Source of the DNA: Chara braunii
Lineage: Eukaryota > Streptophyta > Charophyceae > Charales > Characeae
Direction: 5' to 3'
Assembly: GCA_003427395.1 (NCBI GenBank)
Contig: BFEA01000125.1
Coordinates: 1,059,292-1,123,291, forward strand
DNA: 64,000 nucleotides
Part shown: piece by piece, positions 55,470-64,000 of the stretch
How the letters are laid out: every line of letters begins with the position of its first letter
Numbering within the stretch: the first letter of the stretch is position 1
Position numbers and translations under genes: made by a program
The notes under the pieces: generated by a model
The model's input: only the letters and a program-made list of their open reading frames with translations
What the model was told of the DNA's origin: nothing
Database searches by the model: none

Positions 55470-56330
55470 GCTGCCATAATGTATGTCAACCTCCCTAAAT
55501 CTCTCCAACATCGTTTCATCCATAGCTACGCCTCCTGCTTCAACTTCGCCCCTACCTACATCAAACTCCGCGACCTTGACAATATCCCTGACTACTCCCT
55601 CATCGACCATCTCCTCTACATCAACACTAAAGGAACTCGTCGCTTTTGCATCTCTTTCGTACATGATCTCTGTACCGAGTTCTTGATTGAACACCACGAC
55701 GCCAAGACTGCCGGACACCTCAGTTTTAAAAAAACCTTTGACAATATCTTCTGTTACCTCTACTAGCCCTCGCTCCTTGCCGACGTCAAAGCCTATATCC
55801 GTTTTTCGCCCTACTTGCAAAATCGTCAATCCCTCCAATCAAGCTAAGGCTGACAAACTCCAGTCTCTTCTCATACCTACCCACTACTGGCAGTATGTCT
55901 CCATGGACTTCGTATGTGGTCTCCCAACGATCGACCATGATCACTATTGCATGTATGTTATTCTTTGCCGCATTACCAAGCGCACTCATTTCATCCCTTG
56001 CACACCAACTGCCAAGCCAAGGACGTCGCCAAACTCTTCTTCGACAAAGTCACCCGTCATCACGGTTTCCCTGAAAACATTATCAGCTCAGAGTTTTGGA
56101 GAAATCTCTTCAAGGAGTACGGGACCACCCTCAAGGTCAACACTGCCTTTTACCCCCAGAATGATGGGCAAATAAAAAAAATGAACAATACTTTCCAGCG
56201 CATCCTCCGGAAGTATTTTTATCCCCATCAGCACGATTGAGACCAGCTCATCTCCGTCGTTGAGATCGCCTATAACAATGTTGTTTGCCCCTCTATTGAC
56301 ATCTTTCCTTTCTACCTCGACCTTGGCTAC
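55470..56330 (+). pseudogene. Integrase, catalytically dead
   Basis: The HH part of the zinc region remains (EHHDAKTAGHLS, about 55688-55725), but the CxxC partner reads FSPYLQ. TAG 55764 replaces a Trp. The first catalytic Asp is kept in SMDFVCGLP (about 55900). The second, usually SDRD, reads ISSEFW (about 56085). The Glu position, usually TER.N, reads QIKKMN (about 56175). TGA 56238 replaces the Trp of the DW..L motif. Confidence 0.85.
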
Positions 56331-56339
56331 CATCCTCGC

Positions 56340-56925
56340 TTGCCCTCTGACTTCTTACTCCCCTCGCAGCTCAACCCATCTACTCTTTGTCCCTCTCTCA
56401 ATGAATGGGTTACCGCAATGAACCGCCCTTTAAGAGAAACCACCGAATCTATTTTACGAACTCAGGAACAACAATTCAAGCAAACGAGCAAACATCGTTG
56501 TGACGTCACTTTCCATGTTGGGGACAAAATCCAACTCTTCGCCAAACGCTTTGATCACGAGCAAGGCTTGTCCAAGAAACTCTCGAACAAGTGGCTTTCA
56601 TTCCCCATCATTGAACAAACATCCGTTGTAAACTACAAACTCCAATTCCCTCCTAACATGAATCTCGTTCATTCTGCCTTTCATTTATAATAGTTGAAGG
56701 AATTCCACAAATCACCTCCTCAGTTATTTGATCGCCCTCATCCTTGTCCAACACCTATCATGCTTTCCACTAGTCCTGAATTCTTCGTGGAATCAATCAT
56801 CGGTTATAGAACAGCTCAAGTCCCCAACAACCCGAGCCTATCACAGAATACAAAGCGAAATGGACAGGATACCCAGGCGAATAATCAACATGAGCACCCC
56901 TTGCAAATCTAAAGAACACCATGAA
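56340..56925 (+). pseudogene. Integrase C-terminal GPY/F-type module and decayed chromodomain
   Basis: VGDKIQLFAKRF, LSNKWLSFPIIEQ and YKLQFPPNMNLVHSAFHL (to about 56690) form the module after the integrase core. Two stops follow, then LKEFH, the chromodomain start FFVESIIGYR (about 56779) and, after a frameshift, EYKAKWTGYPGE (56846-56881), a stop, ST, TGA for the conserved Trp, and APLANLKN. The chromodomain normally guides insertion to modified histone H3. This one is broken. Confidence 0.8.
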
Positions 56926-57536
56926 ACTTGCATTTGCCTATGATCGTACTCACCCTGTCTCATAACTATCTACTTGCCTATGCTTGGACATGTACATACC
57001 TACTCTGCACACACCACCCTTAAACCCATCCTAACCCCTACCCTTGATTTTGATCTCTCGCTGTTTGATCCGTCCTTGCCTCAGGCTAGTCCTTCTCATT
57101 TGTCCTCTACCACACTCTCTGTCTTTCTTGCCCAATGGTTGTGGACCTGCATGACGCAGGCGATAAAGGATCTAATGGCAAGCGCACGAGGACGATGGTT
57201 TGTTGCCTCATGATCATGAAGATAACGCAACTGGTTTGGCCACCATGTTGTTTCCTTAGCCAGCATCTGAACTCGTGAACTTACTGGAGTAGTGACATGT
57301 GATCTGGACCTTGCATCAGTCTGTAATTTTCTTGCTACCGGATCAGACCTCCTTGCAGTTCATGAACCGGACGCAGTCCAACACTTAGACTTTGGACGTA
57401 CTCCTACTTCGATTTTCTGCAGCTTCGACATTCGACAACTACCTGTTGCAGCTGCTGAAGATTGGTTCCCTCCCCTATCCTAGATTTGATTAAGCTGTTG
57501 TTCGTCAGATTTTTAGCAGTCGGGACGTTGCCTTCC

Positions 57537-57560
57537 AGAGGGAGGGGATAGTGTTACGGA
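57537..57560 (+). promoter_or_regulatory. Polypurine tract and 3' LTR start of the chromovirus
   Basis: AGAGGGAGGGGA (57537-57548) is followed by TAG and TGTTACGG from 57552, a normal PPT then TG-start LTR arrangement. Confidence 0.7.
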
Positions 57561-60010
57561 GTAAGTCAAGGCTCGATCCCTAGTCTGCGGGTTACCACCC
57601 ATTATGGCTAAAAAAGTGGATGCAGGGAAGAGCTGGGGAGTGAGAATGGTGAGTTGTGTATAGCACTGGTTGTTCATGCTGGCGTGTAGCACTGCTGTTC
57701 ATTCTGGCGGCAGATTTAGATAGGTGGTTAAAATGTTGTTGAGGAACGTAGGACTTTGAAAGAACGGCGTATTAGGATGACATCAGAATCTTATCACACC
57801 ATGTGGAGCGCAGGTTGTGAAGATCGGTGCTCAGCGAGTGCCGAAGGAGACATCGATGCTGGATGCACACTCTAATCTTACGATTAGAGAGGACACCTTT
57901 GGCCGTGTTTTGTTAGAGCCCGGCCGGATCTATCTAATCCTGTTTGCTCGAAAACAATGAGAAAAGGTGCAGGATGAGCTAAATACATGATACCTCCCAT
58001 AGACAACATAGTTCAAGCAAAACCACTCAAAATCTTCACTAAACTATGACCAACCATCATATTGGCAAATAAACGTATTCCTAGACTTAGTGCGCGAAAA
58101 CAATAAGAGCTCATAGTATCTTTCTGGGTTATCGTGACAGCATGAACTGGTGCAATACGTTATCATGACAGCATGAACTGGTGCAACACGTTTGTCCTCA
58201 GAAAGGACATTGTGACCATTCGACGAAGAGAAGTTTGAACATTTTGTAACACAAGTGAAAACAAATGGGGAATAAATGTGTAGAAATTCATTAGAGAAAC
58301 GTCAGGGGGCGAGTTAGTAATATCGTTATAGGTAGCAAATCTATATGGCGTGCAAAACAATTTTTTGTGGTCATGATTTGTCGACGTCATTGGGCTGACT
58401 ATAACGATAGGAAACATTGACTGTAGCTTCGAGTGCTAGTCGTTATCAGTTGGAAGTATACGGATGAAGGTAATTTCGACTGACATTTCATAGCGTTTAC
58501 GCTTTGGCCGTTTTTTTTCACGTTTGAAGATTTTGCAGTACATGTGAATCGTCAAGTGCATAATGTGGCGAACATGGAGACGATTCGGTTAGGTTGGTTT
58601 CTGTGGGTGTTGTATTTGATGGCAGCCTCGAAATAGTGAAGTTTGCGAGTTCTTCGGGCATCACACATACGTTTGTGGCTGCAGAGTGATTTTGATGTAC
58701 GTGTGCAGTACCCTGAGGGCAATTTTCAGCGTTTTCAGAGGTAGGAGAACTATGTAGATGAGAGAAAAAAGAAATTGGGGAATTGGAAAAGGATGGATTG
58801 GAAGCGTAGCAAACAGTAGTCTGCATTCTCAAAACGTTAGGAAGCAAGTGAGGTGAATGTGATATGTTCTGTGATATTTTGTACAGCATGAAAGTTTCTC
58901 TCCATGGACCTGCAGGGCGACTGCTCTTAGGGTTAAGAGGGGGATTAGTGTTCATTTTACCATATAAATCATTTGAAGTAATTGGTGGCGCTTATTGAGT
59001 TCCAAACGTTCAGCATGCCGATAATTGCGAAGTTGTTGATCGGTAGCAGTTATACACGTTTCGACCAATGACAATATTGGTAAAGTAGAGAATGTATCGC
59101 AACAGTCCAGAGCAGGAAAAAAAATGTAATTAAGCGAAAGAGAGAGAGTCTGTGATGGTGCGAGGTATGACAAAGCACGCCCAAAACAGGATCAATGGTG
59201 AAAGGTATTGCGAAGCAAGAATAAATAGCGGACAAACGCAAATGAGACAAAGCAAAATATTTTGTTTAAACATTGACCACATCATGAACAATATAAATGT
59301 AAAGTATTTCTGCAGCAACACACAGTTCACATTGAATGAGGAAAGCATGAAAGAGGAAAGACACATGAAACTGTAAGAGAATGCCGAAAATCCCACAAAA
59401 ACAAATACGGGCGAAAACATTTTTTAACTTATTTTTTCTTAACGTACATGGACTGGCAAATCAACAGTATCAAGCACAAAGGCACAATTTCTAACCCTAT
59501 ATTAATAATGTCGCAAAACACTAAATATTGTAATCGGAAAAGTTATGCCTTTGGTACATCGTATCGCAAAACACTAAAAATCGCTATCGGAGAAATTGTG
59601 TCTTTCGCTGATCTCTATCGGAAAACCTGTGTCTTTGACACATATATGTTCGAAAAACGAACATGCCGAAAAACTCACATACAGTACTGAACAATCTCCA
59701 TAACGTCCACATGAACTGCACTTTGCCACGAAAGAGGAACATATATAAAACATAAGTGTGGATCGTGAAGTACACATGTGACTGAGGTTTCATGATGGAC
59801 TGGAGTAGAAACAGTTAGGAACGCTCACAACCACAAAGTTGTACGTAACTTCAAGTTCGAATGCAGAAAAACTCTACATCCGGATATAGCTGCTAGCGAT
59901 GCAGCATGCGGAGGTATTAGAAACATACCGTCGTCATAGGCAGCAAGCATCCACCCATTGACCGCACGACACATTAGCATTAACGAATAGTAGACTGAGC
60001 GAAGTTTTGA
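57552..60010. other. Chromovirus 3' LTR (end not placed), then intergenic sequence
   Basis: The LTR starts at 57552. Its CA end could not be fixed, since no 5' LTR is available to compare, but it probably ends before 58 kb. The remainder holds minus-strand frames of 145 (58518-58955) and 73 codons (58952-59173) without recognised domains. Around 59.52-59.67 kb a loosely repeated TATCGG-AAA motif recurs at about 30-40-base intervals. Confidence 0.45.
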
Positions 60011-61255
60011 CTACTCTACGGGGAAACGTCGAATGTCAACATCGTCGTGAATCGGGATCAGGTCGGGCACGTCATCCCCCTTATGAACAGGCCACAGGCC
60101 GGGGATGTCATCCTCCCCTAGGAGCTGGAATCTACGCTCTTCTTCATCTAGGCCTACTGCGTTCTTCAAGGCGTGTTCATGTTCTTCAATGTACTCGTCA
60201 CCGACAATCTCTGCATAAAGATCATCCAGAGAGGCAGTGCGCTCTGCTTCCAATTGAGTCAAGCGACGTCTGGTCTCATATAGACGAAGCTCGTTGCGGA
60301 CACTCCTGCCCCGGAACCTATTCTCGAAGTTGCGCCAAGAAGGACGTGTTTCTCCTAGTAAGCCTTCCGCTGTGCTGATATGCAGAATCTGTCTTCACAT
60401 TTCGGCAACGACATTATTGTCACGACAATCTTGGCCGACCTTGAAGTCGCATTTCGGACAATGTTTTCTTTGTTCCAGACAACGAAGCACGTATAGTTCT
60501 GCATACTGCACTTGCAACTTTTTGTGAGAGTTATGAAGCAAAAGAAGTTCGACAATAAGTTTCTGCATGTCTTCTTTAACTTGGTTTGTGTTCGCTGCAG
60601 AAACAATATACTCGCAAAACATGGTTCGCAAGCGGACCAAGTCTGTTTGTTGCAAAGCAAGTTTATAGTCTGAAGTTACAGAATGTTCAGCCAAGATCAT
60701 CTTCACAAGGTGTGTCTTTTCGCGGTTTGAATGCAGGAGTTTGTATAAACTTTCCACAATCCCTTCCTCCTGAGCTCTTGTGACAGGAAAGAAGAGGTCA
60801 GTTTGCACCTCGGTCATAATTTCTCTATACAAAAAAGTTTGAGCAACCGACTGAAGGCATCACATCTGTCTTCGTCATCTCACGCATAACCTCATGACAG
60901 GAACTGCGGAACAGGGAGTTGCCAAGGACCATAATATGTCCGCGGATATCTTATATAGTGAGCAACTTCCTCACCTTCAAATCAAGATTCACAGCCTTCT
61001 CTCTCCAGTGAATTATGCTCCGCATAAGCGACTTGTTAATGTTGGCCTTCATGCGGATGACAGTGTCACGCAAGACCCTCATAGTGTCACGACTGACGTA
61101 AGAAATTTCAGCGAAAAAAGTACTCAACTGGCCAACGATGATTGCCCTCAAGTTCGATAGATGGTTAATGGAGACAATTTTTTTCACCGAATCTATATCG
61201 AAAAGTCTTATATATGATATACTGAAGACAAACTCACCAATTTCATTACAATACA
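60011..61255 (-). pseudogene. Two-exon host-like gene fragment of unknown function, one in-frame TGA
   Basis: On the minus strand exon 1 (61255-60975) ends ..NLDLK|GTGAGG. Exon 2 (60850-60011) starts after ..CCTTCAG with SVAQTFLYREIMTEV in the same phase. Exon 2 stays open for 279 codons except TGA at 60397-60395 (likely CGA to TGA at a CpG) and ends at TAG. The visible product is about 370 residues, largely helical and charged (SLYKLLHSNREKTHLVKMIL, DMQKLIVELLLLHNSHKKL), with a Cys cluster CPKCDFKVGQDC and an acidic Asp-rich C terminus. There are no transposon motifs. The 5' end runs into the satellite at 61256, so the N terminus is missing or lies beyond the array. I do not recognise the family. 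Confidence 0.6.
60851..60974 (-). other. Predicted 124-bp spliceosomal intron
   Basis: The donor AAG|GTGAGG and acceptor CCTTCAG|TCG keep the exon frames joined in phase 0. The unspliced frame meets TAA shortly after the donor and TGA shortly before the acceptor. Confidence 0.6.
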
Positions 61256-63809
61256 CTTCGATATTTGACTTCGTCAATTTTCTATCATACAGTACATCAT
61301 ATCCCGAACTGCCTTGGGTGTTTCGGTACCGAAAACGCACTTCGGGATTTCGGTGTTTAATACATCATATCCCGTAATGCTTGCGGTGTTTCGGTACCGA
61401 AAACGCACTAAGGGATTTTGATGTCTAACTAAGTCGATTTTCTTTATCAAGTACATCATATCCCGAAGTGCACTCGGTGTTTCGGTACTAAAAACGCATT
61501 TCGGGATTTCGATGTTCAATACATCATATCCCGTAGTGCTTTCGGTGTTTCTGTAACGAAAACGTAGTTCGGGATTTTGCTTACTCGATTTTCTTTATCA
61601 ACTACATCATATCCCGAAGTGCTTTTGGTGTTTCGGTACTGAAAACACACTTCGGGATTTCGGTGTTTAACTTGATCGATTTTCTATTATCTACTACATC
61701 ATGTCCCGAAGTGCTTTCGGTGTTTCGGTACTGAAAATGCACTTCGGGATTTCGGTGCTTTATACCTTATATCTCGTAGTGCTTTCGGTGTTTAAAAATG
61801 CACTTCGGAGTTTTCAGCTTAGTCGATTTTCTATTCTATACTACATCATGTCCCGAAGTGTTTTCGGTGTTTCCGTACTGAAAACGCACTTCTGGATTTC
61901 GGTGTTTAATACATCATATCCCGTATTGCTTTCGGTGTTTCAGTACAAAAAACGCACTTTGGGATTTCGATCTTTTGATTTAGCAACTACATCGTACCCC
62001 GAAGTGCTTTTGGTATTTCAGTTCCGAAAACGCACTTCGGGATTTCGGTGTTTAATATATCGTATCCCGTAGTGCTTTAGGTATTTCGGTACGGAAAACG
62101 CACTTCGGGATTTCAGTGTTTAACTTNNNNNNNNNNNNNNNNNNNNNNNNNNNNNNNNNNNNNNNNNNNNNNNNNNNNNNNNNNNNNNNNNNNNNNNNNN
62201 NNNNNNNNNNNNNNNNNNNNNNNNNNNNNNNNNNNNNNNNNNNNNNNNNNNNNNNNNNNNNNNNNNNNNNNNNNNNNNNNNNNNNNNNNNNNNNNNNNNN
62301 NNNNNNNNNNNNNNNNNNNNNNNNNNNNNNNNNNNNNNNNNNNNNNNNNNNNNNNNNNNNNNNNNNNNNNNNNNNNNNNNNNNNNNNNNNNNNNNNNNNN
62401 NNNNNNNNNNNNNNNNNNNNNNNNNNNNNNNNNNNNNNNNNNNNNNNNNNNNNNNNNNNNNNNNNNNNNNNNNNNNNNNNNNNNNNNNNNNNNNNNNNNN
62501 NNNNNNNNNNNNNNNNNNNNNNNNNNNNNNNNNNNNNNNNNNNNNNNNNNNNNNNNNNNNNNNNNNNNNNNNNNNNNNNNNNNNNNNNNNNNNNNNNNNN
62601 NNNNNNNNNNNNNNNNNNNNNNNNNNNNNNNNNNNNNNNNNNNNNNNNNNNNNNNNNNNNNNNNNNNNNNNNNNNNNNNNNNNNNNNNNNNNNNNNNNNN
62701 NNNNNNNNNNNNNNNNNNNNNNNNNNNNNNNNNNNNNNNNNNNNNNNNNNNNNNNNNNNNNNNNNNNNNNNNNNNNNNNNNNNNNNNNNNNNNNNNNNNN
62801 NNNNNNNNNNNNNNNNNNNNNCGGTACCGGAAACGCACTTTGAGATTTCGATGTTTAACACATCATATCCCATAGTGCTTTCGGTGTTTCGGTACCGAAA
62901 ACGCACTTCGGGATTTTTGTCTTTAACTTAGTCGATTTTCTTTATCAACTACATCATACCCCGAAGTGCTTTCGGTGTTTCGGTACTGAAAACGCACTTC
63001 GGGATTTCAGTCTTTAACTTAGTCGATTTTCTTTATCAACTACATCATGCCCCGAAAGTGCTTTCGGTGTTTCGGTAACGGAAACACACTTCGGGATTTC
63101 GGTGTTTAATACATCATATCCCGTAGTGCTTTCGGTGTTTCGGTACCGAAAACGCACTTCGGGATTTCAGTGTTTAACTGAGTCAATTTTCTTTATCAAC
63201 TACATCACATCCCAAATTGTTTTCGGTGTTTCTGTACCGAAAACGCACTTCGGGATTTCGGTGTTTAACTTAGTCGATTTTCTTTATCAACTATATCATA
63301 TCCCGAAGTGCTTTCGATGTTCTCGTAATGAAAACGCACTTCGAGATTTCGGTGTTTAATACATCATATCCCGAAGTGCTTTTGGTGTTTCGATACCGAA
63401 AACGCACTTCGGGATTTCGGTCTTTAACTTAGTCGATTTTCTTTATCATCCCCTCCACACCCGGAAGTGCTTTTAGTGTTTCGATACCGTAACGTACTTT
63501 GGGATTTCGGTGTTCAACTTAGTCGATTTTCTATTATCTAGAACATCATGTCCTGAAGTGCTTCCATGTTTTCGTAATGAAAACGCACTTCGAGATTTCG
63601 GTATTTAATACATCATATCCCGTAGTGCTTTCGGTGTTTCGGTACCAAAAATGTACTTCGGGATTTCGGTCTTTAACTTAGTCGACTTTTTTTATCAACT
63701 GCATCATACCCTTAAGTGTTTTCGGTACCGAAAACACACTTCGAGATTTTGGTGTTTAATACATCATATCGAGTAGTGCTTTCGGTGTTTCGGCACCGAA
63801 ACATCGAAA
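61256..63809. repeat. Dyad-symmetric satellite array (70-bp and about 91-bp monomers)
   Basis: Some 22 visible monomers share CCCGAAGTGC, GTTTCGGTACCGAAAAC and GCACTTCGGGATTTCGG. CCCGAAGTGC and GCACTTCGGG are perfect inverted partners, with TTTCGGTACCGAAA palindromic between them, so each monomer folds into one hairpin. Longer monomers add a CTTAGTCGATTTTCTTTATC spacer, and shorter ones go straight to TTTAATACATCATATCCCG. Open frames through the array are repeat products. Confidence 0.93.
62127..62821. other. Assembly gap, 695 N, inside the satellite
   Basis: Satellite monomers lie on both sides, so the true array length is unknown. Confidence 0.99.
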
Positions 63810-63810
63810 N

Positions 63811-64000
63811 CACCGACCACGGTTCATCGCCGAGGCCGAAGAGATAAAGCGTCGACTCAATAAACTCCTTGAAAAATGATTCATTAAGCCTAACTCATCC
63901 CCCATTGGAACCAAATGTCTCTTCGTAAAAAATGGCAGCGCCTCAGAGCTCCCCATTTACACAGACTACCGGGCCTTGGACCGGATCACAATCAAAAATA
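63811..64000 (+). pseudogene. Second chromovirus RT fragment, cut by the window end
   Basis: It is homologous to 54213-54393 over its whole length (AEEIKRRLNKLLEK, TGA, FIKPNSSPIGTKCLFVK, YTDYRALDRITIK). TGA replaces a Leu codon of the first copy. The upstream boundary is a single N at 63810 against the satellite. Confidence 0.85.

Larger units (their letters stand above)
53540..57551 (+). mobile_element. Chromovirus-type Ty3/gypsy retrotransposon, 5'-truncated and decayed
   Basis: GC-richer than its surroundings, with pol domains in the order PR - RT - RNase H - IN - chromodomain, then PPT and 3' LTR start. Gag and the 5' LTR are missing. The left end meets the minus-oriented LTR fragment at 53490. 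The main frame is broken by TAG at 54411, 54693, 55251 and 55764, TGA at 56238, and about four frameshifts. Nearly all stops replace a Trp or Gln expected from the family. Confidence 0.9.

Noticed and set aside
58518-59173. Minus-strand 145- and 73-codon frames as exons
   Set aside because: A Ser/Pro/Asn-rich sequence and a short helical segment were seen, but without clear splice sites or a domain. Possible, but not supportable.
61274-63359. Open frames of RFRYRNT type through the satellite
   Set aside because: The satellite happens to lack stops in some frames. The peptides are repeats of the monomer, and N gaps inflate several of them.
61256-63809. CRISPR array
   Set aside because: There is no alternation of constant repeats and unique spacers. 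Spacer-like parts are themselves repeated, and the context is eukaryotic.

Overview
This window is nuclear DNA of a large, repeat-dominated eukaryotic genome. It has no operons, few intact reading frames, long microsatellites, a satellite array, nested Ty3/gypsy retrotransposons and tRNA-derived short repeats. A chromodomain-bearing Ty3/gypsy element, a 9-bp-TSD MITE, and stop codons that look like cytosine decay at CAG sites suggest a streptophyte. The style of the gag/pol genes reminds me of the charophyte Chara. That name is an inference from memory and was not tested.

Layout. 1-8.9 kb: microsatellites, homopolymers, a 340-bp tandem repeat, and one decayed acidic nuclear-type gene (3456-4507) broken by three TAG codons and a homopolymer frameshift. 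9.0-14.34 kb: the 5' part (gag-like and aspartic protease) of a decayed Ty3/gypsy element. Its polyprotein resumes at 30.31 kb (rest of protease, partial reverse transcriptase, RNase H, integrase) and ends near 33.4 kb. Between the halves, at a junction resolvable to a few bases, sits a ~16-kb block (14342-30310). The block is a giant imperfect palindrome: two ~7-kb LTR-like arms joined head to head at their 5' ends near 21.72 kb, each followed outward by a piece of 5' leader. The left arm alone carries a 347-bp MITE, and the right arm supplies its empty site. A Nextera/Tn5 adapter with a false 110-bp duplication lies near the centre (21973-22211).

36.2-51.05 kb: a second element of the same LTR superfamily, with two direct ~4.8-5.0-kb repeats (candidate giant LTRs) around a ~5-kb interior that holds a leader, a gag with a CCHC zinc knuckle and a 160-bp tandem array, but no pol. 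It fits a non-autonomous GAG-only (TR-GAG-like) element. 51.05-53.49 kb: a minus-oriented fragment of a third LTR of this superfamily. All these LTRs share a hairpin at their start and carry tRNA-like modules inside. The clearest resembles tRNA-Lys(CTT), closed by a perfect 13-bp stem and followed by TTTT.

53.5-57.55 kb: a decayed chromovirus (protease, RT, RNase H, integrase, chromodomain, then PPT and 3' LTR start). 60.0-61.26 kb: a minus-strand host-like gene fragment of two exons with a good intron, directly abutting a dyad-symmetric satellite (61.26-63.81 kb). At 63.811 kb the sequence switches, across a single N, to a second chromovirus RT fragment. Apart from the 60-61 kb gene and the acidic pseudogene, nothing here looks like a host gene. 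The rest is a nested transposon landscape.
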